From contig JAFWBQ010000055.1 of NCBI GenBank assembly GCA_017507125.1, positions 1 to 64,000 on the forward strand: a stretch of 64,000 nucleotides of DNA. Direction: 5' to 3'. Both the position numbers and the translations under genes were made by a program. Within the stretch, counting starts at the first letter, position 1; every line of letters starts with the position of its first letter. Of this stretch, positions 53,975 to 61,480 are shown in pieces. The notes under the pieces were generated by a model, which searched no databases, was not told where the DNA came from, and saw nothing but the letters and a program-made list of their open reading frames with translations. Source of the DNA: Lentisphaeria bacterium. Its GTDB lineage: Bacteria > Verrucomicrobiota > Lentisphaeria > Victivallales > Victivallaceae.

Positions 53975-54002
53975 TTGTATTTTCAAAAAAAGGCTCTATA
54001 TT
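53975..54002 (+). promoter_or_regulatory. promoter of the AraC regulator
   Basis: TTGTAT (53975-53980), 16 bases, TATATT (53997-54002). The opposite-strand GRE promoter has TATATT but a poor -35 (TTCAAT), consistent with activation by the AraC protein (inference). Confidence 0.55.
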
Positions 54003-54024
54003 AGTGTGAAAGGAAAAAACAATA

Positions 54025-54840
54025 ATGCCTGTCAGAAACAACTCATTTGCCATACAGACGGCGAACCGCCTGAATCTTGAAGTGCAGCATTTTGCCAAAG
54101 GCACCTGGCCCGTGGCAGGCAGAGAGTATCACACCCTGCCTGTCAACCGTTTTTTCATGGTCATCAACAATCCCGGCGGGAAGTTGTGCCGCATTGAGGA
54201 CGCCCGGGACACCTTTGTTCTGAAACCGGGGAATGCCTATTTTGCCCCTCTGCACCACCCCTGTAAATTTCTTCTTGACAGGGAACTGGAATTTATCTCC
54301 ATCCACTTCACCCTTGAACTTTATGAGGGAGTCGACATCTTTTCCGGCTTCGGACATCTCTGTGAAATTGCCGACGCCTCACTTCTCCGCCGGGCGCAGG
54401 AGGCCTTTGAATGCCCCTCGGAGTTTGCCTCTGCGCTTCAGCTGCAGAGTCTTATTACGGAGTTTGCGGCGCGTCTGGTCAACATGCCCTTTACTGAATT
54501 GGAACATGTCACCCGTTTCGCACCCTATAAAAAGGAGCTTGATTACCTGCAGAAAGTCCCCCCTGCCCGGGTGACAGTGGAGGAACTTGCGGCGCTCCAC
54601 GGTGTTTCCAGAGAGAATTTTTCCCGGAGTTTCACCCGCCAGACGGGGATCACTCCCAAAAACTTTCTGACCCGCATGATCCTCAGCCGGATATGCCGTC
54701 AGCTGACCACAGAAAAAAAGAATATCCGTGAAATCGCCTTTGCGGCAGGATTCAACAACGAATTTTACTTTTCCAAGTTCTTCCGCAAGCACATGGGGTG
54801 TTCCCCCAAAGAGTACCGCCGGCGCACCCGGCTGAAATAA
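54025..54840 (+). CDS. AraC-family transcriptional regulator
   Basis: A 271-residue regulator: an N-terminal cupin-like ligand domain (LKPGNAYFAPLHHPCKFLLD) and a C-terminal double helix-turn-helix. The first HTH is VEELAALHGVSRENFSRSFT. The second is NIREIAFAAGFNNEFYFSKF followed by FRKHMGCSPKEYRR. It is divergent from the glycyl-radical enzyme gene with about 160 bases between start codons. It probably activates the GRE-activase operon in response to a sugar or related ligand. Confidence 0.9.
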   Translation: MPVRNNSFAIQTANRLNLEVQHFAKGTWPVAGREYHTLPVNRFFMVINNPGGKLCRIEDARDTFVLKPGNAYFAPLHHPCKFLLDRELEFISIHFTLELYEGVDIFSGFGHLCEIADASLLRRAQEAFECPSEFASALQLQSLITEFAARLVNMPFTELEHVTRFAPYKKELDYLQKVPPARVTVEELAALHGVSRENFSRSFTRQTGITPKNFLTRMILSRICRQLTTEKKNIREIAFAAGFNNEFYFSKFFRKHMGCSPKEYRRRTRLK

Positions 54841-54869
54841 GAAAACAACAATTTTTTTCAATTCCGGAC

Positions 54870-54897
54870 TTGACGGATCTCAAAAAGGTGTTATATT
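54870..54897 (+). promoter_or_regulatory. promoter of the isoleucine operon leader
   Basis: TTGACG (54870-54875), 16 bases, TATATT (54892-54897), giving a start near 54904 and a leader of about 400 bases before ilvB. Confidence 0.65.
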
Positions 54898-54929
54898 ACA
54901 AAAAAGAGTTATCAAAAGGTCGTTTTAAG

Positions 54930-55010
54930 ATGAATTTTCTTTTCAACAGCATTATTATGATCGCCATCGCCGCAATTATTATTTGCGACGGTGTCCTTTG
55001 CTGTTGTTGA
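54930..55010 (+). CDS. leader peptide 1 of the isoleucine operon
   Basis: A 26-codon ORF starting at ATG 54930 with AAAAGG 10 bases upstream. Seven of its codons are Ile, grouped as SIIMIAIAAIII (codons 7-18: Ile at 8, 9, 11, 13, 16, 17, 18); the end is DGVLCCC. It is followed 20 bases after its stop by an intrinsic terminator. Ile clustering at this density is what is expected of a control-codon peptide for ribosome-mediated attenuation. The ORF is too short and unusual to be an ordinary protein. Confidence 0.75.
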   Translation: MNFLFNSIIMIAIAAIIICDGVLCCC

Positions 55011-55029
55011 GAATCAGAAAAAAATCAGG

Positions 55030-55067
55030 AACTCTCTGCGGCGGTAAAGCGGCAGAGAGTTTTTTTT
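55030..55067 (+). terminator. attenuator terminator 1 of the isoleucine operon
   Basis: A perfect 10-bp stem (AACTCTCTGC 55030-55039 with 55052-55061) extended by an inner GC pair, followed by seven T. The 5' arm plus loop (55037-55043) is complementary over 7 bases to 54968-54974 inside leader ORF 1, and another partial match (54990-54997 with 55027-55033) exists; either could act as antiterminator. Confidence 0.82.
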
Positions 55068-55072
55068 ATGCA

Positions 55073-55219
55073 ATGAAAACCTCAAAACACAATTATCACT
55101 TCTCTTTCTCCCCGGCTCCGGAAGCTGCCGGGAGCTTTGCTGTCTCCGCTTTTTTCCGTTTTATCAACATTATTTCCATTATTTTTTGCATTATCATTAC
55201 CACTCCCGGCACAAGTTGA
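55073..55219 (+). CDS. leader peptide 2 of the isoleucine operon
   Basis: A 48-codon ORF from ATG 55073 to TGA 55219. The N-terminal part is ordinary, but codons 29-42 read FINIISIIFCIIIT: eight Ile codons (three at 55190-55198) directly before TTPGTS and the stop. The final Pro-Gly region overlaps the 5' arm of the antiterminator. The ribosome binding site is unclear; GAGAG in the 3' arm of terminator 1 lies 13 bases upstream and would be hidden when that terminator forms. The shape resembles the IlvL and ThrL peptides of enteric bacteria. Confidence 0.75.
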   Translation: MKTSKHNYHFSFSPAPEAAGSFAVSAFFRFINIISIIFCIIITTPGTS

Positions 55220-55251
55220 AAAATAAAACCAGAAAATTCAAGTTCTGCCGG
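55206..55251 (+). promoter_or_regulatory. antiterminator stem of attenuator 2
   Basis: CCGGCACAAGTTGAA at 55206-55220 can pair with TTCAAGTTCTGCCGG at 55237-55251 in 13 of 15 positions, across a 16-base loop. Its 3' arm shares CCGG (55248-55251) with the 5' arm of terminator 2, so the two folds exclude each other. Its 5' arm overlaps the last codons of leader ORF 2, just after the Ile run, as in classic attenuation. Confidence 0.8.
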
Positions 55252-55277
55252 AAGAAAAAATCTTCCGGTTTTTTTTT
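55248..55277 (+). terminator. attenuator terminator 2 of the isoleucine operon
   Basis: CCGGAAGA (55248-55255), loop AAAAA, TCTTCCGG (55261-55268), followed by nine T; it ends 31 bases before ilvB. Confidence 0.9.
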
Positions 55278-55308
55278 ATACCGTCATCAAAAGTCAAGGA
55301 AATCCTCA

Positions 55309-56970
55309 ATGGTACGAACAGGAGCAAACATCGTTATCGAATCTCTCTGCCGCAACGGCACAGAAACACTTTTCGGCTACCCCGGCGGCGCCGTGCTGCC
55401 CATCTATGAAGAACTGTACCGCAACAGTTACCGCCTCAGGCACATTCTCTGCGCCCACGAACAAAACGCCGTCCACGCCGCCGATGGTTATGCCCGGACC
55501 ACGGGCCGTCCGGGAGTCGTCATCGCCACCAGCGGCCCCGGGGCCGCCAATCTGGTCACAGGTATTGCCACAGCCGGCCTTGACAGTGTGCCCCTTGTGG
55601 TCATTACAGGCAACGTAAGCGTTCCACTCCTCGGCAAAGACAGTTTTCAGGAGCTTGACATCACCTCTGTCACCCGGGGGATCACCAAACACAACTTTGC
55701 GGTAAACTCCCCCTGTGAACTTTCCCGGGTCATAGATGCCGCGTTTCACATCGCCCTTGACGGCCGTCCGGGACCGGTGCTGATAGACATTCCCAAAAAC
55801 GTTCAAAATGAGAGCTGTCAGGAAGAAGATGAAAGTTCGCCTCTTTACTTCACCCGTAAGAGACCTCTCCCTGCTCTTGATGCACTCATCCGGATGCTCT
55901 GCGAAAGCAGCCGTCCTCTGATCTATAGCGGAGGCGGCATCATTTCAGGTCGGGCATGGGGGGAATTGGAAGAACTTGCCAACAGAATTGACGCTCCGGT
56001 CGTTTTCAGCATGATGGGGCTTACTGCCATGAGAAGCAGTCATCCGCGGAACGGCGGCATGTGCGGCATGCACGGAACCGCTCTATCAGCTGAATTGCTG
56101 AAAAAATGCGACCTTATCCTTGCTCTGGGAGTCCGTTTTTCCGACCGTGCGTCAGGGAACTGCGAAAAATTCAGGGAAGGGAAAAAAATCATCCATATTG
56201 ACATCGATCCCAGTGAAATCAATAAAAATGTTTCAGCTGATATAGGGATCACAGGCAGCCTGAAAAGTGTTTTGACAGAACTTCTGAAAACTCTTCCCCG
56301 GCAGTCCCGTCCTGAGTGGCAGCAGTTCCATAAGAGTATCAAGCTGAAAAATGTCCCGGCTGAAATAAAGACTCTTGTCCCGGAAAACCTCTTCCCCGCA
56401 GTGGCAAAGTATTGCGATGAAGATTGTGTCATTGTCACAGATGTGGGGCAGCACCAAATCTGGACCATGCACTATTATCCATTCAAAACGCCCGGCTCTC
56501 TTCTGACTTCAGGAGGACTTGGCACGATGGGATATGGTCTCGGTGCCGCCATAGGCAGTTCAGTTGCCCGGGGCGGAAAAAGAACACTTCTTTTTACCGG
56601 AGACGGCAGTTTCGGCATGAGTTTGCAGGAACTTGCCACTGCGGTCTCACAAAAGCTGCCGCTTCTCATCATTATCTGCAACAACGGTGTTCTGGGAATG
56701 GTGCGCCAGTGGCAGACCATGTTTTACGATCAGCACTACTCCCACACCACACTGAACCGTCAGACCGATTTTCCGGCACTGGCGCGGGCTTTCGGAGCAG
56801 AGGGGAAAAAAATCACAACCCTTGAAGAGCTTGATTCTGCTCTTCAAGATCTTGCTCCTGACCGTCCGACGGTACTTGACTGCCGCCTTGACAAAGATGA
56901 ATGGGCACTGCCCATAATTCCGCCGGGAGGCAGCATTGAAGAAATGATAACTGAAAAAAAAGGAATTTGA
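55309..56970 (+). CDS. ilvB: acetolactate synthase (acetohydroxyacid synthase) large subunit
   Basis: A 553-residue ThDP enzyme making acetolactate and acetohydroxybutyrate, the first shared step of branched-chain synthesis. Marks: the catalytic Glu region LFGYPGGAVLPIYEEL to CAHEQNAVHAADG, the FAD-binding-type SGGLGTMGYGLGAAIG, and the ThDP motif LFTGDGSFGMSLQELA ending in NN. The start is ATG 55309 with AAGGA at 55296. It heads an operon with a small regulatory subunit and ilvA, and its expression would depend on the two upstream attenuators. Confidence 0.95.
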   Translation: MVRTGANIVIESLCRNGTETLFGYPGGAVLPIYEELYRNSYRLRHILCAHEQNAVHAADGYARTTGRPGVVIATSGPGAANLVTGIATAGLDSVPLVVITGNVSVPLLGKDSFQELDITSVTRGITKHNFAVNSPCELSRVIDAAFHIALDGRPGPVLIDIPKNVQNESCQEEDESSPLYFTRKRPLPALDALIRMLCESSRPLIYSGGGIISGRAWGELEELANRIDAPVVFSMMGLTAMRSSHPRNGGMCGMHGTALSAELLKKCDLILALGVRFSDRASGNCEKFREGKKIIHIDIDPSEINKNVSADIGITGSLKSVLTELLKTLPRQSRPEWQQFHKSIKLKNVPAEIKTLVPENLFPAVAKYCDEDCVIVTDVGQHQIWTMHYYPFKTPGSLLTSGGLGTMGYGLGAAIGSSVARGGKRTLLFTGDGSFGMSLQELATAVSQKLPLLIIICNNGVLGMVRQWQTMFYDQHYSHTTLNRQTDFPALARAFGAEGKKITTLEELDSALQDLAPDRPTVLDCRLDKDEWALPIIPPGGSIEEMITEKKGI

Positions 56971-56973
56971 ACC

Positions 56974-57216
56974 ATGGAAAAATTCACAGTTGAATTGACA
57001 GCCGCCAACAGCTGCGGTGTTCTCCACCACATTTCAGGAGTCTATGCAAAGTGCCGGATAAATATAGACGCTCTGACATTTGCTCCGGAAGCAGAAAGTG
57101 AACTTGCTGTCATGCAGGTCACTTCAAAAGGCAATGAAAGTGTACGCACCCATCTGCTTAAGCTGCTTTTAAAACTCTATGATGTTAAAAGTGTCACATT
57201 GACACAGCCAAAATAA
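56974..57216 (+). CDS. ilvN: ACT-domain small subunit of acetolactate synthase
   Basis: An 80-residue ACT protein (MEKFTVELTAANSCGVLHHI, then SGVYAKCRINIDALTF). It begins three bases after ilvB. The length is that of the single-ACT IlvM/short IlvN form rather than the ~160-residue two-domain IlvH, so valine feedback may be weak or absent. The family role is to bind the large subunit and set activity and feedback. It is followed 14 bases later by ilvA. Confidence 0.85.
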   Translation: MEKFTVELTAANSCGVLHHISGVYAKCRINIDALTFAPEAESELAVMQVTSKGNESVRTHLLKLLLKLYDVKSVTLTQPK

Positions 57217-57230
57217 AAAGGGAAAATATT

Positions 57231-58424
57231 ATGCTGACTCTTGATAAAGTTTACCGTGCCGCCCATCTGCTTTCAAAAGTTGCAAGAAAAACCGACATGA
57301 TCGGTGCCGGGAACTTGCGTTCCGACTGTGATTTGAGGTTGAAAGCAGAAAATCTTCAGCTGACAGGATCTTTCAAACTCCGCGGAGCCTTTTTCAAAAT
57401 CGCTTCACTTCCAGAAGAGACAAAGGAGCGGGAAATCGTTGCATGTTCTGCGGGAAACCACTCTCAGGGCGTCGCCTATGCGGCAGCAAAACTGAAACGC
57501 AAAGCCGTGATCTTCATGCCCGGCACAGCCCCTATTTCCAAGGTTGAAGCCACCCGCAAACTCGGAGCTGAGATCCATCTGATCGACGGTGTCTACGACG
57601 ACGCCTCCAATGCCGCCGAAGAGTACTGCCGCCGAACTCAGGGAATCTTCGTTCATCCCTTTGATGATGAGGATGTCATAGCAGGCCAGGGAACCATCGC
57701 GCTGGAAATTCTTGAACAGTTTCCGGAAGTCGACACCCTGTTTCTCCCCGTGGGAGGCGGCGGTCTGCTGGCAGGGACGGCATTCACCATGAAACAGTTG
57801 AAACCTGAATGTAAAGTTTACGGAGTTCAGGCAGAAGGAGCCCCCGGCATGCATAAAGCCTTTATAAACAAATCATCTGTCACCCTTGAACGCGTCTCCA
57901 CTTTTGCTGACGGAATCGCTGTCAAGCATCCCGGGGAATTGACCCGGCAGCTCTGCTGTCAGTATGCAGACGGGATCCTGACCGTTTCAGATGATGAGAT
58001 CGCCTCAGCCATCCTTGCTTTAATGGAAAAGCAGAAGCTGGTCGCCGAAGGAGCCGGAGCTGCCGGAACCGGTGCCATTCTGGCTGACAAACTTCCCCTT
58101 GCCGGAAGACACGTCTGCGCCGTGATCTCAGGCGGTAATATTGATGTGAACATCCTTTCGCGGGTCATCAATCGGGGACTCCTCTCAAGCGGCAGGAGAG
58201 CAGAACTGAAAATCGCCATGCTGGACAAACCGGGACAACTCCATGAAGTTTCAGGCATTATCGCCCGCTGCGGCGCCAATGTCATCCAGGTGCGCCATGA
58301 TCCGGGGGGTGAACACGCTGACATCATCGGATGCTTTCTTCATGTCAAGATGGAAACCCGTTCTGCGGAACAATTGGAAGAGATAAAATCCAAATTGACC
58401 CGTGCCGGATACAAACTTGTGTGA
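57231..58424 (+). CDS. ilvA: threonine dehydratase
   Basis: A 397-residue PLP enzyme that converts threonine to 2-oxobutanoate, the committed step to isoleucine. The PLP lysine is Lys49 in LTGSFKLRGAF. The glycine-rich phosphate loop is VGGGGLLAG. A C-terminal ACT domain (LKIAMLDKPGQLHEVSGIIA) follows; this short single-ACT layout is shared by many TdcB/IlvA proteins. Its place behind ilvB and ilvN and under an Ile-rich leader argues for the biosynthetic role. Confidence 0.92.
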   Translation: MLTLDKVYRAAHLLSKVARKTDMIGAGNLRSDCDLRLKAENLQLTGSFKLRGAFFKIASLPEETKEREIVACSAGNHSQGVAYAAAKLKRKAVIFMPGTAPISKVEATRKLGAEIHLIDGVYDDASNAAEEYCRRTQGIFVHPFDDEDVIAGQGTIALEILEQFPEVDTLFLPVGGGGLLAGTAFTMKQLKPECKVYGVQAEGAPGMHKAFINKSSVTLERVSTFADGIAVKHPGELTRQLCCQYADGILTVSDDEIASAILALMEKQKLVAEGAGAAGTGAILADKLPLAGRHVCAVISGGNIDVNILSRVINRGLLSSGRRAELKIAMLDKPGQLHEVSGIIARCGANVIQVRHDPGGEHADIIGCFLHVKMETRSAEQLEEIKSKLTRAGYKLV

Positions 58425-58449
58425 TCTGCGGAACCCGGAAAAATGAAAC

Positions 58450-58484
58450 GGGGAGCGCCGTTTCAGCGTGCGCTCCCCTGCTTT
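58450..58484 (+). terminator. terminator after ilvA, possibly bidirectional
   Basis: GGGGAGCGC (58450-58458) pairs with GCGCTCCCC (58470-58478), followed by TGCTTTT. On the minus strand the same stem is followed by TTTCATTTTT and may also end the converging GH5-like transcript. Confidence 0.8.
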
Positions 58485-58488
58485 TAAG

Positions 58489-59586
58489 TTACTGATTCTG
58501 TTTTTCCGCCCACTCCTCATCGGCGTACTGACAGAACTGTTTGATGATCTCGATCTCTTTGGGGTCGTAGGGGTGGAGACTGGGACGGAAAAGATCATGC
58601 TGCCACTTGGTGACATCAATATTTGCCCCCTCTCCGGCTTCAATGCGCCGCCACATGGACTCCCAGGGTTCGTAGGTCTGTGAAAGACCTGCCACAAATC
58701 CCCAGTTCCAGCAGCTCACCTTTTCCAGATAAAAGAGGGGGAACATCTCTTCCACAGTGTCGTGGAAAGGCCTGTGGAGCCACTCCGTATTGAGGAGCGG
58801 TCTGTTGTGTTTTTTCAACTGGGCAATATAGATGATATTGGCCCGGTAGCTGCCGTAGCAGTGGAAACTTACCACATCGGAGTTTTCAAGAGCCGTCTTC
58901 TCGGCGGCTTTGAAATTCCGGCAGCCGGTCCAGACACCGGAGGTCAGGGGCTGGGAGGGATCGCAGGAACGCGCCACATCAAAGATCTTCTGAACATGGG
59001 GAACAGAGATCTCATGACGGTTGTTGTTGCCGGGTTCGTTGAAAAGATCCCAGACACAGATGCGTTTGTCGTCTTTGTACTTTGAGATGATCTCGCGGAC
59101 CATATTGAAAAAGACTTCAGCCGTATCCTCTTCATCAAGGATACTGAATCCCACCGCATCGGGGTGGCTGCCGTGGGGGGAGTTCTTTCTGCCGCCGTGA
59201 TATCCCCAGTCATACTCCTGCACCCCGATGTGGGGCGCCCGGTAGGCGGCATTTTTGGGAACGGTGCAGTCGTTGCCGAAACAGACCATAACAGCAATAT
59301 TATTTTTGGCGGCGACTTCAAGGAACCTTTCAAAACGCACCATAAAGGAGTCGTGTTCCTCGGCATAAACGATATGTTCAAGGATCACACGGATCGTATT
59401 GTAGCCGATGGAACTTGCAAGAGCCAGCTCCCGGTCACAGGTTTCAAGATGTTTCTCAAAATCCAGTTCCTGCCAGAAAGCGATACGGTTGCAGCAGTCA
59501 GAGGGGAGAAAATTGCATCCCCGCAACCAAGGTGTATTATTGTACCACTCCCATGCTTTTTCACAGCTCCAGCGTTCACGGCCCAT
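58489..59586 (-). CDS. GH5-like cellulase-family glycosyl hydrolase
   Basis: A 365-residue TIM-barrel protein with no signal peptide. YNTIRVILEHIVYAEEHDSF is followed by the acid/base region VWDLFNEPGNNNRH, and the nucleophile-type Glu is in LLNTEWLHRPF near residue 270. These two glutamates are placed as in clan GH-A (GH5-like). It likely acts on imported beta-linked oligosaccharides; the substrate is unknown. The promoter TTGATT-17-TATATT is upstream. Confidence 0.83.
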   Translation of the reverse strand: MGRERWSCEKAWEWYNNTPWLRGCNFLPSDCCNRIAFWQELDFEKHLETCDRELALASSIGYNTIRVILEHIVYAEEHDSFMVRFERFLEVAAKNNIAVMVCFGNDCTVPKNAAYRAPHIGVQEYDWGYHGGRKNSPHGSHPDAVGFSILDEEDTAEVFFNMVREIISKYKDDKRICVWDLFNEPGNNNRHEISVPHVQKIFDVARSCDPSQPLTSGVWTGCRNFKAAEKTALENSDVVSFHCYGSYRANIIYIAQLKKHNRPLLNTEWLHRPFHDTVEEMFPLFYLEKVSCWNWGFVAGLSQTYEPWESMWRRIEAGEGANIDVTKWQHDLFRPSLHPYDPKEIEIIKQFCQYADEEWAEKQNQ

Positions 59587-59632
59587 AAGAAGATCCCTTT
59601 CAAGTTTTCAGTCAAATAAATTGCCTCTATAT

Positions 59633-59661
59633 AATATAGCGCCTCCGCGCCTCTAAATCAA
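59633..59661 (-). promoter_or_regulatory. promoter of the GH5-like gene
   Basis: Minus strand: TTGATT (59661-59656), 17 bases, TATATT (59638-59633). Confidence 0.65.
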
Positions 59662-59683
59662 ACACCGATCTCGCCTTTGAAAC

Positions 59684-59711
59684 TTGAAAAAACATGAGTT
59701 AATGCTATATT
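59684..59711 (+). promoter_or_regulatory. promoter of the pseudopilin pair
   Basis: TTGAAA (59684-59689), 16 bases, TATATT (59706-59711), 50 bases before ATG 59762. It lies back to back with the GH5-like promoter. Confidence 0.65.
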
Positions 59712-59761
59712 AAGGAATTACATCATCAAAAACAAAGCAAACTTTCAAAGAGAAACTTAAA

Positions 59762-60532
59762 ATGAAACGACGCCCCACCTTTTTTGCGTTCAGGGGAAGC
59801 ACATTCACATTGATCGAACTTCTGGTCGTTATAGCCATTATCGCCATTCTTGCCGCCATGCTGCTGCCCGCGCTGCAGCAGGCCCGGGAACGGGCCCACA
59901 CCACCACCTGCACCAACAATCTGATCCAGATCGGCAAGGCACGGGCCCTCTATCAGGATGACAACAACGGCTACATCACCCCCTACCGTAACGGTGGGGG
60001 CAGCGGAAACCGTTACTTTTACAGCCGCAATCCCAATAACAATCTGATCGCAAGCTATCTGGGATATGTCACTGATGAAGAAGACCCCGGCCGTATCGGT
60101 GCCGTTTACGTCACAAAAAAGGGAGCAAAAAAAATCGGTCCTCTTTTGTGTCCTTCCGCCCCTGTTCAGGGAGTTACCAAACAGGGAAGCACCTACTTCT
60201 ACAACGTCAACTCACAAATCACCCATAGTCCCGGTATCAAGATCGGACAGGTTTTCCGTCCCTCCATCAGCAGTGCCGTAGCTGATGTGGGACTTGCCCA
60301 TGGCAGAAACGATGTTTACTACAGCTACCGCTCCAAAGGGATCGATCCTACGTCAAGTACGACGACCTCCATTTTCGATCCCCGCCACAAGGGAGGGGTG
60401 AACTTCCTCTTCCTCGACGGACATGTTGAAAGAGTTCCTTTCGCAAAAATTCCGGATCAGGATGAGACCACAGGCGTTTACAACTGCGTCTTCTATCAGC
60501 CCTGGCAGAGAAAAGTCCCCGCAGGCTGGTAA
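59762..60532 (+). CDS. pseudopilin-like protein (H-X9-DG type)
   Basis: A 256-residue protein with a 17-residue leader ([14 protein letters not shown]) before [19 protein letters not shown]. The mature part ends in [21 protein letters not shown], the H-X9-DG signature of Planctomycetota/Lentisphaerota prepilin-like proteins, plus two cysteines (CTNN and CPSAP). It is likely processed by prepilin peptidase and secreted or surface-displayed. The next gene encodes another paralogue 74 bases downstream. Confidence 0.88.
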   Translation: MKRRPTFFAFRGSTFTLIELLVVIAIIAILAAMLLPALQQARERAHTTTCTNNLIQIGKARALYQDDNNGYITPYRNGGGSGNRYFYSRNPNNNLIASYLGYVTDEEDPGRIGAVYVTKKGAKKIGPLLCPSAPVQGVTKQGSTYFYNVNSQITHSPGIKIGQVFRPSISSAVADVGLAHGRNDVYYSYRSKGIDPTSSTTTSIFDPRHKGGVNFLFLDGHVERVPFAKIPDQDETTGVYNCVFYQPWQRKVPAGW

Positions 60533-60606
60533 GAAAAAGACCCTTTTTTTATATTGAAAACAGACCGGCAAAAAACAATAAACCCGAAAAATAAGGAAGA
60601 TCCATT

Positions 60607-61476
60607 ATGAAAAAGAAATCTGCTCTTACCTTGATCGAACTTCTGGTGAAAAGATCCCATCTCTGCTGTGATCGTGTTTATGGCAAAGAAGAAGGTTTTT
60701 CACCTGCCCATGGGCAGGTGAAGCTGTACAGCTTCACGCTGATTGAACTGCTGGTCGTTATCGCCATCATCGCCATTCTTGCCGCCATGCTGCTGCCCGC
60801 CTTGCAGCAGGCGCGGGAGCGGGGCAAATACTCCAGTTGCGCCAACAACCTCAAAAACTGCGGAATGTTCGCAAACTCCTATGCCGAAGACAACAAAGAC
60901 CACGCCTCTTTTGCCTGGGAGCAGAACGGTTCCGGAACCGGTTATGGTCCCCAAAGCAGCGGAGCCTGGTTCACGATGCTGGCTCCCTATGCCGGATATT
61001 ACAGAAACACCCATCTCGCCATCAGTAAAGTTCCCGGAGCTATGCAGCGCGACGACAAACCGGGGGTCTTTTCCTGCAATTCAGCGCCCTATGTCACAAA
61101 AGACCGGGGTGCCAAGATCGACTTCTCCATTTCCATCAACGCAAGAGGTCAGGTCGATCGGATTCTTTCCTCCGGAAAAAATTACAGACAGCTTCTCTGG
61201 TCCCGGATCAAAAATCCCACCCGCTGCGCCTGGGTTCTGGATGTCAGACAGAAATCCCCTGACAGTTCGCTTTACATCAACCTCAACAGCATGGAGAGTT
61301 TTACCTCCTGCAACTGGGGACACTTTACCGGTAAAAGCGCTCAGGTTTCCCATGTTGACGGACATGTGGGGTCATACACCAGTGCCTACATGATCGGGCC
61401 TGTCCACTCCGGCAGCCCCTGGGCGCCCCATAAGGCGGGTATCTTCTATTACAGAATGTTTAACGACAGCAAATAA
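60607..61476 (+). CDS. pseudopilin-like protein with an in-frame N-terminal insert
   Basis: A 289-residue relative of the preceding gene. It begins [14 protein letters not shown], then reads 36 extra residues ([20 protein letters not shown] and HGQVKLYS) before the real [14 protein letters not shown] helix. TLIELLV is thus duplicated with the insert between copies (insert plus one copy spans about 60628-60735). The insert encodes two Cys and is GC-poor. Its 3' end is made of two overlapping palindromes. The rest is a normal globular domain ending in SHVDGHVGS. Whether the export signal still works is open. Confidence 0.85.
   Translation: MKKKSALTLIELLVKRSHLCCDRVYGKEEGFSPAHGQVKLYSFTLIELLVVIAIIAILAAMLLPALQQARERGKYSSCANNLKNCGMFANSYAEDNKDHASFAWEQNGSGTGYGPQSSGAWFTMLAPYAGYYRNTHLAISKVPGAMQRDDKPGVFSCNSAPYVTKDRGAKIDFSISINARGQVDRILSSGKNYRQLLWSRIKNPTRCAWVLDVRQKSPDSSLYINLNSMESFTSCNWGHFTGKSAQVSHVDGHVGSYTSAYMIGPVHSGSPWAPHKAGIFYYRMFNDSK
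60699..60737. repeat. two overlapping perfect palindromes inside the pseudopilin gene
   Basis: 60699-60722 is a perfect 24-base palindrome centred on CCCATGGG, and 60718-60737 is a perfect 20-base palindrome centred on GCTGTACAGC; they share five bases. Both lie in the inserted, in-frame segment. Such paired palindromes look like a mobile, REP-like cassette end. Confidence 0.85.
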
Positions 61477-61480
61477 TCCC

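Noticed and set aside
54798-55010. 70-codon frame that includes leader peptide 1
   Set aside because: The upstream part runs through the AraC gene's end and the promoter; only the part from ATG 54930 follows a ribosome binding site.
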